Source: Pilasporangium apinafurcum (taxonomy: Eukaryota > Oomycota > Peronosporomycetes > Pythiales > Pythiaceae). Taken from it: a stretch of DNA of 64,000 nt. The stretch spans positions 667,713 to 731,712 of the forward strand of contig BCKE01000008.1 of assembly GCA_001600495.1 (NCBI GenBank). Direction: 5' to 3'. A program made the position numbers and the translations under genes. Under the pieces are notes generated by a model that worked only from the letters and a program-made list of their open reading frames with translations, did not search any database and had not been told where the DNA came from. Below are positions 38,796-50,100 of this stretch, piece after piece (within the stretch, counting starts at the first letter, position 1; each line of letters starts with the position of its first letter).

Positions 38796-40994
38796 ATGCC
38801 ATCGACACCGACGACGCCAACCGGTGTCACAGTGACTGCCACTTCACCATTAGTCAAATCAAAGAAGCGCAAGAGTCCCGATCTCCAGCCGTGTGTTGTT
38901 CAATGTACGCGATGTAGTTTTTCTGCGTCCTCGATAGACCAGTCTCTGACGCATCTGCGTGAGAACCACAATGGCAGCGCCAAGAACCACAGAATGGGTA
39001 CGTCTGTCTTTGTTTCGGCCGCAGTGGTTTTTGTGAGTTCACAATGTGGTTCTGACTGAATGTATATCGTAAATTACGCAGTTTTGGCTGTCGATACAGG
39101 GAAGCTATTGATGCAACACGCTATTGCGAACGCCTCGGACACCAACATTGCGTTCCTGGAAGAACTTCAGCAGCAATACACTGTTGCTGCTAAGTTACTG
39201 ACGTCTCTCTATCAACACAAAGGCGAAGACAATCTCTCATCAGCGCTCACTCAGTTCATTAAAGACGACACCAACGCACTAATTACACTCCGCGATGCAT
39301 CCGCCGCTCTGCTTAAGAACAAGCAAACAACGACGACCGAGAAATCGTCCAGTCTCTCCCCGGCGGAGGAAGCAACCACAACTCAAGGAGAGGGTGGAGA
39401 TCATGATGGCCGATCTTCTATCCATGAAGAAGAAGCTGCACAGGCACTTACGGGACTACGACGCCTCAGCTCCCCCGAACTTCCCGATACAGGGGTCACG
39501 GCCACAACTGAGGTAACAATAACAGATGCGAGCGCAGTGGCGGCACCGCGGCTCACAATCGAACCCCCAGCGTTTCCATCATCATCGATGGAGTTTTCAG
39601 TGCCACAGCCTTCACCATTTGCACGTGGTCCCATGGGGATGATGGGGTCTCCGCTCTCCATTACGGCGCCACCAGTGCCGACCATTCCTGGGATGACTAG
39701 TCCGCACTTTCCTCACCCGTCGCCTATGGCTGGAGGGTCCACACCGATGGGGACACCATCGTCCCTTCCGAGTCTGTTTTCTCGTGGGCTACTGGTTCCA
39801 ATTACATCACCCACCGCAGAACAGCTTGCAGGGTTGTATTCACGAGCCATGACAGTGAATACGCCCAGCGTAAGTATTAACACTCCTAGTATAAACGGCA
39901 CTAGTAACGGCATGCTTGGTCTGAATAATGGACAACTCACACCACTCGGTGAATGGAAGGAGCACCATTCTTCTTCTTCAGCACCAAGTGGTGACATGGG
40001 CACTACAGTAGTAGTTACAAACTCAGCGCCAGTACCATCTTCCATCCATCCACCTACGAAAATGGAAGTCACATCACACACACCAGTGACTGCATTCTAC
40101 CGTCCCGAAACGTCCATGAATGGTCAGACTTCACCAGTGAAACGCAAGAGCATCACGTCCAAACAGTTAGCGGCCACAACCCACGCGAACGGGGAGGCTA
40201 CAACCGCATTGACCATCGGCGCCAAGGTATTCCCGATTGTGGATCGTGTCCACTCGAGCCGCAAGGCGAATCCACGTCGGTGGACAAAAGAGGAAGACGA
40301 CGCGTTGCGAAAAGCAGTCGAGAGTCATCGCGAGAAGAACTGGAAAGCGATCGCTGCGCATGTACCCGGTCGCAATCACACGCAATGTCTGCAACGATGG
40401 ACGAAGGTGCTTGCACCAGGTTTAGTCAAAGGTCACTGGTCTCCACAGGAGGATGAGCTGTTGCGGAAGCTTGTGGCCAACGAGCAGAAGAACTGGGGGG
40501 ATGTGGCCGCCAAGATCCCCGGCCGCACATCCAAGCAGTGCCGGGAGCGGTGGCATAACCACTTGGACCCGAACATTGTACGGGGGACGTATACTCCCGA
40601 AGAGGACCGCATTATCTTGGAGGCGCAGGCACGGCTGGGCAACCGGTGGTCGGTCATCGCTGCGATGCTCCCAGGGAGAACTGAAGACGCAGTCAAGATC
40701 CGCTGGAAATCACACTGCCGCCTCTGGCGTGCACGCAAGTATTTAAGAAAATCACCGGGGGATGTGAATACCAATATCGAGCCTGTGGACGACAATAATA
40801 GTGAGCCACAGACCCCGCAGACGCCTTTGATCCCGACACCGATGGCAGATGCATCTCTACGTATGTATGCGTGGCCAACCGCTCCAGCATTGTCTCCCAC
40901 GAATGCACCACCCGCTAGTGTTAGTAATGGAGCGACTAGTGTAGAGATGAGAGGAGGAGGAGCAGCAGCGCAACAGACAAATTCGACAGGTTAA
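38796..40994 (+). CDS. Three-repeat (R1R2R3) MYB transcription factor
   Basis: Nuclear DNA-binding protein, 698 aa. Exon 1 is 38796-38997 and exon 2 starts at 39100; an upstream acceptor at 39081 is also in frame and would add six residues. Three MYB repeats lie at about residues 448-605: RRWTKEEDDALRKAVESHRE.., GHWSPQEDELLRKLVANEQK.. and GTYTPEEDRIILEAQARLGN.., each with the regular Trp spacing (first Trp of R3 replaced by Tyr). The repeat linkers and K-x-x-K-x-x-x-x-W recognition helices match animal c-Myb. Exon 1 holds CTRCSFSASSIDQSLTHLRE.. H, a possible single C2H2-like finger. The rest is Ser/Pro/Thr-rich and probably disordered. The start was set at the first ATG in frame. Confidence 0.92.
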
Positions 40995-41359
40995 TCTTTA
41001 TTCTCCCATTTCCCTCATCGTTGGGATATACTTTGATGTGTTTCTTCTCCCTATCGATAGAAACTTGTTTCCAATTCTCCGCAATGAGATGTTTCCTCTA
41101 CTATCCTTCTTTTCAAGAGAGGATGCAAGTCGATGACAGTGCATGCCCGAGGAGATCGACATTGGTTCCGATCTCAAGGACAACAAGCCAGAACTACCCA
41201 GATTGGTAGAAATCCCATGTAAAAAGCAGATCTCGAGGATTGCTGTTACTATCCAAGACCGATTTGAATACGGACTCCTCGCACAAATGTGCAAAGAGTG
41301 TAGCATCCAAGTCATTGTTCACGCTGATCAAACGATGCAAGATAGATAAACCAAATCCA
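40995..41359. other. Spacer before the Fanzor relic
   Basis: 3' flank of the MYB gene. An open stretch at 41143-41349 looks weakly protein-like (RLVEIPCKKQISRIAVTIQD) and could be flanking material of the mobile relic, but no motif confirms this. No terminal inverted repeats were found by eye. Confidence 0.35.
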
Positions 41360-42073
41360 AACAGCATCTTGAAAGTGAGGTTGTATCCAACGAAGGAACA
41401 GAAGTAACTTCTCAACAAGATGTTTGGTATCAGAAAATCTTGAAGTGTCCTCACTGACAGATATGAATGGTGCTAGAAACATCTTTTTCAAAAATGAACA
41501 CCTCCAGTAGTGTTCCGTGAAAGACGAAAATACGATGGTACCTCCTGACATTTGCGTCCCCAATACTGTCGTTGGGATCGACCCTGGTACACAATCGCTC
41601 TGCACTGCCATTCGTATGCGAGAAGTTGATGTGGAAGAGAAGAAAGCGAAATGCAACGGAAGGATACCCAAGCAAAGCCAAGTGAAAGAGTCGAAGCAGA
41701 AACGACGAGAAAAGCGAAAGAAGAAAAGAAAGAGGAGACACAAGCACGGTGTTCGACGTAAGCGAACCAGTAACTAGCAGTACGACATTCAACAGATATC
41801 TACGCGAGAGTACAGGCATCTCGTCGGGATGAATAAGTGTGCGTTCTGGTACGAGAACTTGAAGCAGCGGGGATATGAGTACGGAAGGATTGTCAGGACG
41901 ATACCTTCGTTCAAGAGGGCGTCATATGAGCAGTATATGACAAACGTCAAGTACGTGTAGAGCCATGAATCACATGGGATCGAGATGTGAATGCATCAAA
42001 GAACATCCTTATACTCGCTATGTGTCTCCTACATGGACTTCCAAGGCCGCCAGAGTTACGACGGGGAGAATAG
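41360..42073 (+). pseudogene. Decayed Fanzor (eukaryotic TnpB-like) nuclease gene
   Basis: Remains of a transposon-linked RNA-guided nuclease of the Fanzor/TnpB family. Recognisable blocks in family order: LKVRLYPTKEQK then LLNKMFGIRK (41369-41440), the N-terminal TnpB-type segment; VVGIDPGTQSLCTAI (about 41559-41605), the RuvC-I block with its catalytic Asp; a Lys/Arg-rich helix; ISTREYRHLVGMNKCAFWYE (about 41796-41855) with IVRTIPSFKRASYEQYM; and WDRDVNASKNIL.. LPRPPELRRGE (41975-42070), the RuvC-III end. The blocks lie in different frames with stops between, and stretches normally lying between them (including the part that carries RuvC-II and the zinc finger) are missing. Intact relatives are usually 500 residues or more, so this copy is dead and shortened. 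The remaining 42074-42344 is spacer. Confidence 0.8.
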
Positions 42074-42344
42074 AGTGTAGGAAAAGTATCCGTGGACATT
42101 AGGGAGTCAACAGACTTTTCCAATGTGTCCACATGGTTGGACCGTATTCTGGTAATCGCCAGTAAGAGAATATAGGCGCAACATTTCCTTTCCAAGTTGA
42201 AGTTGCAGAAGTGTTGCACAATGCATGAAAAGTAGCTTTATAAAGTAAGGTGCGTCTTTTCATGATCATTTGTTGGTTTCATCAATCTGTGCATAATAAC
42301 ACTATTACTTGTAAAATCGTGAAGATCCATACTTTTACAGGAGC

Positions 42345-43907
42345 ATGGCGGACGACGGCGAAGACTTGGAGAACAAAGGCGGTGAGGCTAAGACTCAAGA
42401 GAGTGCAACCAGAGACGTACGTGACTATAAACGAGTTACTGTAGGGTGGTATTTTGCAGCTGAACATGTATCCTTATCTTTTCTTTTGTGCTTAGGATGT
42501 GAGCGTGACACTCATGGGGAATGTGTTGGAGAAGTTGCGTGTGCTCAACTACGAAAAAGAGATGGGAAAGAAGAAGAATTTTGTACCATACACAGAGACG
42601 CAATTCGCTTACCTCACAACCAATGCCAAGTAATCTTTTGCATAAAGTGGTGATGTTGGGATGGATGTGATAAGAACTGATATTACTAAACTGATTTCCA
42701 TTAGTGCGCAGTTTAAGAGCTTCCTCGAACTCGTCCTTTTCCTCATGCAGCAATGCCAGCAAGATTTTGTCGTGGACAAGTACGACGATCCGAACACAAG
42801 CGTCAATAAATTGATCCTCGCACTTAAGGTCATGGGCTTTCCACTCGACTTTCCCGCATCCAAACTTAAATTAGGTTACGGCGAAGCAGTCTGTACGGCG
42901 CTGGACTTCCTCTGCGACAAAGCATTGAGTGTGCGTAACTTTGCGTGGCCAAGACCAACGTACCCGAAAGAAGACTTTGCTGACGAGGCAGAGGTTGATG
43001 AAGAGGCAGAGGTGGATGCTGGTGCTGAAGATGATATCGTCCCTGCGGAAGAGCAAGAGGAGCTCTACAGCGACATTGTGCGCGGCACGATGAAAGAGGA
43101 GGAGAATGATCTGGAGCAATCCTTCCAGCAGATGATCATCAGCGAAGTAAGGCTTGTTCGCAATGCAAATGGTATTAGTATAAAAAGCGTGAATGAGTCC
43201 TGATTCTATTGTCTGTACTGGTATGACAGGTGGATCCGCTGTTGTGGAAGACCGAACTGGAGCGCGTGGGGCCGAAACTCAAGCTCAAAGTCAAAGAAGA
43301 TGATGGGAAAGAGTGGCACACACACATTGAGCGAACGCGAAAGCACGAGATGGTAAGGGAGAATAAACGATCTGTATGATTTGTTCATACTGACAGGCTC
43401 GTTCGGCTTCGATAGATCATCAAGGACTTGCTCCCAAAGGCCAATACACAGTTAAAGCTCATCGGCTCGACACTCAGTGAGACTATCGAACGCATGAACA
43501 CCAAGGAGAAGACGATTAACAACCAGTACGAGCACTTGCGGCAAGATTTTCACCAGCTGCAGGAGAAACTGCAGACGATCACTGAACGTAGTAAAGAGGG
43601 CGCCGATAAAGTCAACGTTATGACAAACGAACATGCCGAGATCACCGAGCAGTTGCGAGAGACCAAGGCGATCATGGACGAGCGCGGTAGCAAGATGACC
43701 GACACATCGCCGCTTGTGCAGATCAAGGATGCGCTCAAGACGCTGCAACTCGAAATCAAGAACTTTGATCTGCGCATTGGTGTTGTGAGCCACACACTGC
43801 TGCAGGCAAAATCGCGGCAGGCATCGGCGGCATTTCGACGCAAGGCGGAAGGGACTGGTTCACAGTACCATGACCCGGAATACGATAGCGATGAGGACTC
43901 AAGCTAG
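42345..43907 (+). CDS. IFT57: Intraflagellar transport protein IFT57
   Basis: IFT-B complex subunit needed for assembling cilia and flagella. Five exons: 42345-42416, 42496-42629, 42705-43146, 43230-43352, 43416-43907; 420 aa (human about 429). All introns GT-AG, 63-83 nt. The N-terminal calponin-homology-like part includes VLEKLRVLNYEKEM, QFKSFLELVLFLMQQ, YDDPNTSVNKLILALKVMGF and DFPASKLKLGYGEAVCTALD, all close to IFT57. An acidic middle is followed by LERVGPKLKLKVKEDDGKEW and a long C-terminal coiled coil (KTINNQYEHLRQDFHQLQEK, GSKMTDTSPLVQIKDALKTL, RIGVVSHTLLQAKS). Its presence implies a flagellated stage (zoospores). Confidence 0.95.
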
Positions 43908-44117
43908 TAGAACATGCAGTCCAATGCTACCAGTAGCCTTGGGTGTGGCAGGTGTATTTGTTCACTATCTACATGTTTATAACCCAAATGGGTTGGGAAG
44001 TCAGCCTTGCATCGCCAATTGCACTCCTATCTAGTCTTCATTGTTAGCATGTGTTGTACATGCTAGTGTCATTGCTTATGCTGGCAATAATGGCTGCTTC
44101 ATCATTATCGTGTTAGT

Positions 44118-47100
44118 CTACATCATTTCTTCTTCGTGGTCATCCTTGTCATGGAACATAGCGATACCGACGGCATACTTGACAGACTCATAAGAACCCG
44201 GAGGGAGGTCTGTCAACATTGGGACGGCCGCTCTTAATGGAAAATCGACATGGATGTGATTAAGTAACATGAGCGAATATTTTGACGATGGTAATACCGG
44301 CATGTGCAACTGTGGTAGTTGTTGATAACGAGATAGAGAAGGCAGCATAATCAGCGGCAAAAATTCTTCCGTCGGTTTGGAGCAGGAACCAGCTTTCTCT
44401 TCGGCATCTCGCATGGTTTCATTTTGCTGTGCCAGAAGCTGTGCTCTTACTTTGCAGCCAAGACGACATACAGGCAACGGATACAGGCTGGTTTCTATGG
44501 CGGTTGCTAGCGAAGATCGACGGATCTGCTCAATAAAGACGAGTCCATCTACCCGTATGCCATCAACAAAACCTGCAGCATCTCTAAGAAGAGCTCCATT
44601 CCATGACAATGCCGGATCCTTCTCTTCTTTTTGGCTATCGTCAGTTCCTTCAGATGCAAACACCTCCGCTTGATTCATTTGTGGATCCAGCTCCAATACG
44701 AACACACTTTCATCAATTGAGATATTCTTTCCTGAAGCATACCATTGCAGCATATCCTCGAGAAATTGACGCGTATCACTCAAGAGTGATAGGTTCAGCG
44801 TGCTCCAAGTGCGCGGATCAGCATACGCATTCATCACTGCTGTTATCCAGCAAACTTCGCGAAAAAGAAACTGCTCTATTGAAATCACTGTCGTTGACCA
44901 TATCGGTTCCACACTTGTAAGCGCTTCTACCCATTCTAGTGGGATCAACCCATCAGATAGGCTTGCCAGTTGTCGTAGCGTACTCACTGACAGTACCTCA
45001 CGTTGCGTTTCTGCTCGAAGAGATTGTAATCGTTCGTCGATCATCCCGAATATACTCGTATGAGCGTCTATCTCTTGTTTCATCGATCTCCATGGGTAGG
45101 AAAAATCATGCATTGCTGCTTCTCCAGTTGTTTCAACTTTACTCAATATATGATAAAGGACTCGAAACTGAGCGAATATCAGATCGAATCGATTTAAAGC
45201 GTGGGAATCGGCTAATTCTGTAGTTTGGCATAGTGGCTCAATGACTATATGACCACCTTCTTTATCGACCAACCGCAAAGAGCGTCCGAGGAGAAGAATA
45301 TCGCTCAACAACTCCAATGAATGAGTTGATATTTGGAACGAATTTATGTCCCTGGTAATGAGGCTAACTCTGCTGGAGTCCTTATTCTCTCCTTCCACTC
45401 TTGGTGGATCCGAGATTGGCATACCTGCACATAATATATGGACCAGTTTGTGCAGCATTTTTTCATTTTGAGCCTTGTCAGTGGCTGTCATTGAGTGGAA
45501 ATTAGCCACAAAATCTCGCAAGTTGTTGCACAACGGTAATGGGTTCGATTTGTTGTTCCCTGTTGCTCGTTGCACGTCCACTACTGTAGTAACAGATGCT
45601 GGGATCCCTTGTTCTTGGAGCCAACGCTTCAGTTCTGCCGAAAATGTGTCGATTTTAATAGCACCTTCATCGCATGTGAGCATCGATCGGTCTATTAGTG
45701 AAAACTTTGTGCTTGTGATGCTATACGCCACAGTCAACGAGGTCAGAATGTACCATTCCGGTATGGAAAGCAATGCGTGCTGATTGATCAATCGCGATAC
45801 GAGCGAGATCACCGGATCGAGCGCTTCTGGCTCATGAATTTCCACCACAAAGCGCAATTTTCCTGTAATACATCGCAGCAGTTGTTCCGATAGTGATGGC
45901 TCGTCCCAATCGTATGCCACGATGACACGAATGCCTGCGTTAATCCATAAATTTACAGCGAGTTCCATTTGTCTCAGATACCTGCCGTCGTATATGAGAA
46001 ATCGTGACGGCAAGTGAAGACGTTTCTGTCCCATGGGTGGAATGAAATCGGCCACTAACGCGGCCGTTGACGTTGTAATTACTGCTGGTGGCTTCACTGA
46101 CGATAAATTCATAAGGATCGTCTTACTTGAAACTGCATTCTGCAGGTCGACCAAATCTGACTGACTTTGAAGAAAGTCTTCGAAAGCATCCATGAAGTTA
46201 CTAGGGAAGTACATTTTTGTAATAAGTAATCGCGCGAGTTGTTGCTCGAAAATCAAAGTGGTGGCAACACTGTCAGCACATCCATATTTGTCGAACAAGT
46301 CGTCTTGTGAGACTAGTAAATTCGATGGGTCCACCATAAGCATTGAACTTCTTCTCTTGCGCATGTTTTGTTGCTGTCCTAAGTAGCCCAGTAATCGTGA
46401 CAGTGCCTCTCGCGTAAGTGTAATTGATGCTTTCCATTCAGTTCTCAATTCTTGGACAGAAGAAATCAAAGGTACCAACTCCTTCTCCAAAAACGATTTC
46501 CATTCTGTTTTGGCATTAGCAATGATTTGTGTGCGCACAACTCCCATTTTATTGCTTGTAAGCTGACGTTTGCTAGTCCTTTGTTTGGTTTTGTCCACAT
46601 TTACCAAACTATTAATGCGACTTCTAGAGCGAGAGTGACCAAGAGAGTTGTAAGTACCAAGCACAAATGCATACGGCCGGATTTTATGGCGAAGACGTTC
46701 CACCATCGAGATACCAGAAGGAAACGCATTGAGGTCTGGATGTGAAGTTCCCGCTATTGTTGGCTCGGTGCACACAGATTTCTTTGCTGTATTGTTAGGT
46801 TTTCCCATCGTGTCCTCATCATCGTGTTTCCATTTCGTACGGTCATTAGCAAGTAACCCGAGCGCAAACTCATAGATGTTTGCTTTGTTATTTGCATCTG
46901 TCTTGTTTTGCATCTCCCGTCCGATGGCAATGAGAAACAGCAAGAGTTGTCGATGAGATTTGGACATTAGTCCCGACATCAGTTCTTGAACAAGCGCCTG
47001 CTTCACATGTGAGAAAACAAGATCGACTTGGTCGGTTTGGTAGTGACAGTCAACTGAATCAAGTATGCGTTCGATCGTGAATTCAAACCAGCGATAGCTC

Positions 47101-50100
47101 TTTGAATATAATTGAGATTTCCCTGCAAGCGAACTCAGGACAGCTGAGCAACGTGAGATGTTGGCAAACTCCAGTCCGATCCACGCGTATTGGTCTGCTT
47201 CTTTACAGAGTTGATTAAACCGTTCATGGAAGAGAAACGACTCGGAGCGATATTGACGCAGTTCGCGGTCAACACTGATCAATTGATGTACTAGTGCGCC
47301 AAAGTCTACTGACGATTCCGTGACTGCGTACCATAGACTAGCTTTCTGTTGTGACATTCGATACTTCCTCTCCACATGCGCCTGTTGTACATCTTGGATC
47401 TCTCGGTGAAGCTTTGTTCGGCATTTTTTAATCCACACATCGCGGAAAAACTCTTCGATGGACGTCAAGTTCAAATCCACCGAGAAGAACGCTAGGTCAG
47501 CCGCAAGTCGATGCTGATCCGCCATGGAAATTGTTGTTGTCGTAACCGCGTAAAGTTGAAAGCCAAGAGCGTTCTGTGTACATCTCTTCTTGTTTTCATA
47601 ACAAATCTCTTTAAATGGGATATGATGTGTCATGGACATCCTATGGACCGACGCTGCCACCGCTCCTACTGCAACTGTACTGGATAGTGTTGCGGCTCCT
47701 TTTTTCTGTCTGATCTTGGCCGCGTTTACAATGCTGTTTCTCGCAATCGAGTGAAATCCAGCGGTGGATGCTGTGATATTTGCCTTGTTGCTGTCTGCTG
47801 GAATCTGCTTGGCTTGGTGATGCATGGTGTGAGCTGTGTATGAACGCTTTGTCAGTTGACATAAAGCATCAACACGCTGGTGGTTGCGCATGTGAGTGAG
47901 AAATGGGATCAGCATAGGAAGAGTCTGGTCTAGTTGAAAATTCACCAACAAAACGGGGACATTTCGTCGCTGAGCGTCCTGCAGCTTTATTTGAAACATT
48001 GGATCGTCACACATAATAACTGCTGCCTCCTGGGTCTTGGATTTCCATGGTATGTTTTTGTCATCGCCTATGTTAGAAAAGAATGGATGTCCGCTGAAGA
48101 AATGGATGAGAAACCGCTGCATCAACCCTGTGTGATCTATAAAAACTGGTGTACGGTCAGATATGTAGTCTGCGGCCAGCGTGCAGTTCCAAAGTGAGCT
48201 ATTCCCCATGAACGAAAACATACTTCTCCAAAGCAGGCGCGCCAATCGTGTATCCCCAATAAAAATTTCGTTCTCCGGTACTATATCCATCGTTATCATT
48301 GAGCTGCTTTCGCTTGGATCAACTGCCAATTCCACTTGTACGACCTGTTTGATCCATTCGATGCACTCCTTCACTGTCTGTGGTGAATGTGCACTAAGAA
48401 AGGGATACGCCATCAATACTGTCCGCACACATGTGATTGCTATAACCTTTAAATGGTTGGACTGTCCTCGTAGATATTGCAGCTCACTATCCCACTTGTT
48501 GGTCATGCCTGTACCAATTTTTAAAGCTTCGTCCCATTTAGCCAGTTGCTGTGTTACTTTCTGTAATTGTGTTTGAACTTCGGCTACCGTCATCGCTATT
48601 TCGTCACATTTCGATCGAAGCACCCACAATTCATAATCATAATCCACATTAGCAATTTGAGCGATCTCTTCTTCGCTATCAATCGTGTTTAGCTCCTGTT
48701 GCTTGTGCAGGAGCTCAATGAATGCATTTTCTATGTTTGTATAGTAGATCTCTAACTGATGCAGTGTCGCACTATGATTGCATCGACGTTCTTCCAGTTT
48801 AGGAAGCAAGCCACGAAGTGCCTCCAATGTTTGTAGTGCTCGTTCATGATTACGAACCTCTTGTCTGTGATGGCTGACAGATTTCTGGTATTGAAGGACA
48901 AATGTTTTTAAGAAGGAGATCCAATACAGGATTTCTTCACTTGTGCGAACTCTTCCAGGAATCGTTGCCATGATATACTTATGAATGCGTATCCATATCA
49001 ACGGGAGACATGAAATATGGTGATCAACGAGCGATAGCACAGTGATATTATCACTCTCCGGTCGGCAAAGCAGTTTACCCGTAGTGTCAGCCATCTCTGT
49101 CATAGTCTTCTCGGCGTCTCGTGTAGTATCCAACTGAAACCATTGCACAGACGCTCGTGACTTCATCCAATCTAATAAAGCACTAGTGTTCACGCTATTC
49201 TCCAAAAGGGCGTCAATATTTGGCTTTGTCTCTTGGTGCCCACCATCGTCGAACAGACAGATGCGAAGGTTTTGCTGAAGCCGATACCGGAGTTCAGTCA
49301 TAATCTGCTTTTCTGTGATAATCTCCGGGTAAGTGCGCCGTTGGATGAAACTGATGGCAATTGAATTTCTCAACTCTGTGGAATTGTGGACAAGTGATGG
49401 AACTTGGCACAGGCACAACTCTCTGACCAGATCAAGAAGCGCATTGTTATCCGTTGAATAGTCTTCATGTAATTTCTTTTGCACTAATACTTCTCGATAG
49501 TCGATGAATAGTGCAATTCGCTCATTCTGAACTGCCACAGCGTGCAGAACTCCAGTAAGTTCTTCTTTCAGGGTCTTTCCGCTTCCATTCATTATGGGTA
49601 TTAACTTGATCTGAAATTTACCAAGCTCACAGGCGAATCGAATAAGGCGTTCTGAGATGGTACGACAGTCGCGTGATGTAATGATCAAGTGTCTGCGTTG
49701 CTCCAGTGCGTGAACGATATGCAGTATTTGGTTTACATACATGGAGCTCCCCAACAGGACATTTATTTCAATTGCCGCTAGACTTCCCTCTTTATAGCCG
49801 CCTGATGTCAAATAAGGTGAAGAGAAAGTGGAGGTAAGCTGTAGCAGTAATCGGCGAGTGAGATCGATGACTGACTGTCCCTTCAAATTATCTGGATATG
49901 AGCTATGCCTTCTTGCCAACGAATAAGACGCTGCACTGGCACACCCTGATAATAGATCTCTCAATTGAGCGACAGACATCGTTATTTGTGAGATGCTAGA
50001 GTAGCTTGAAGCCAAATCAATTGTGAAGCAGGCGATTTCAACGGCAGACGAAAGAGAGGGATCGGTACTTAGTGATACGCTGAAATATTTCTCGCTAAGC

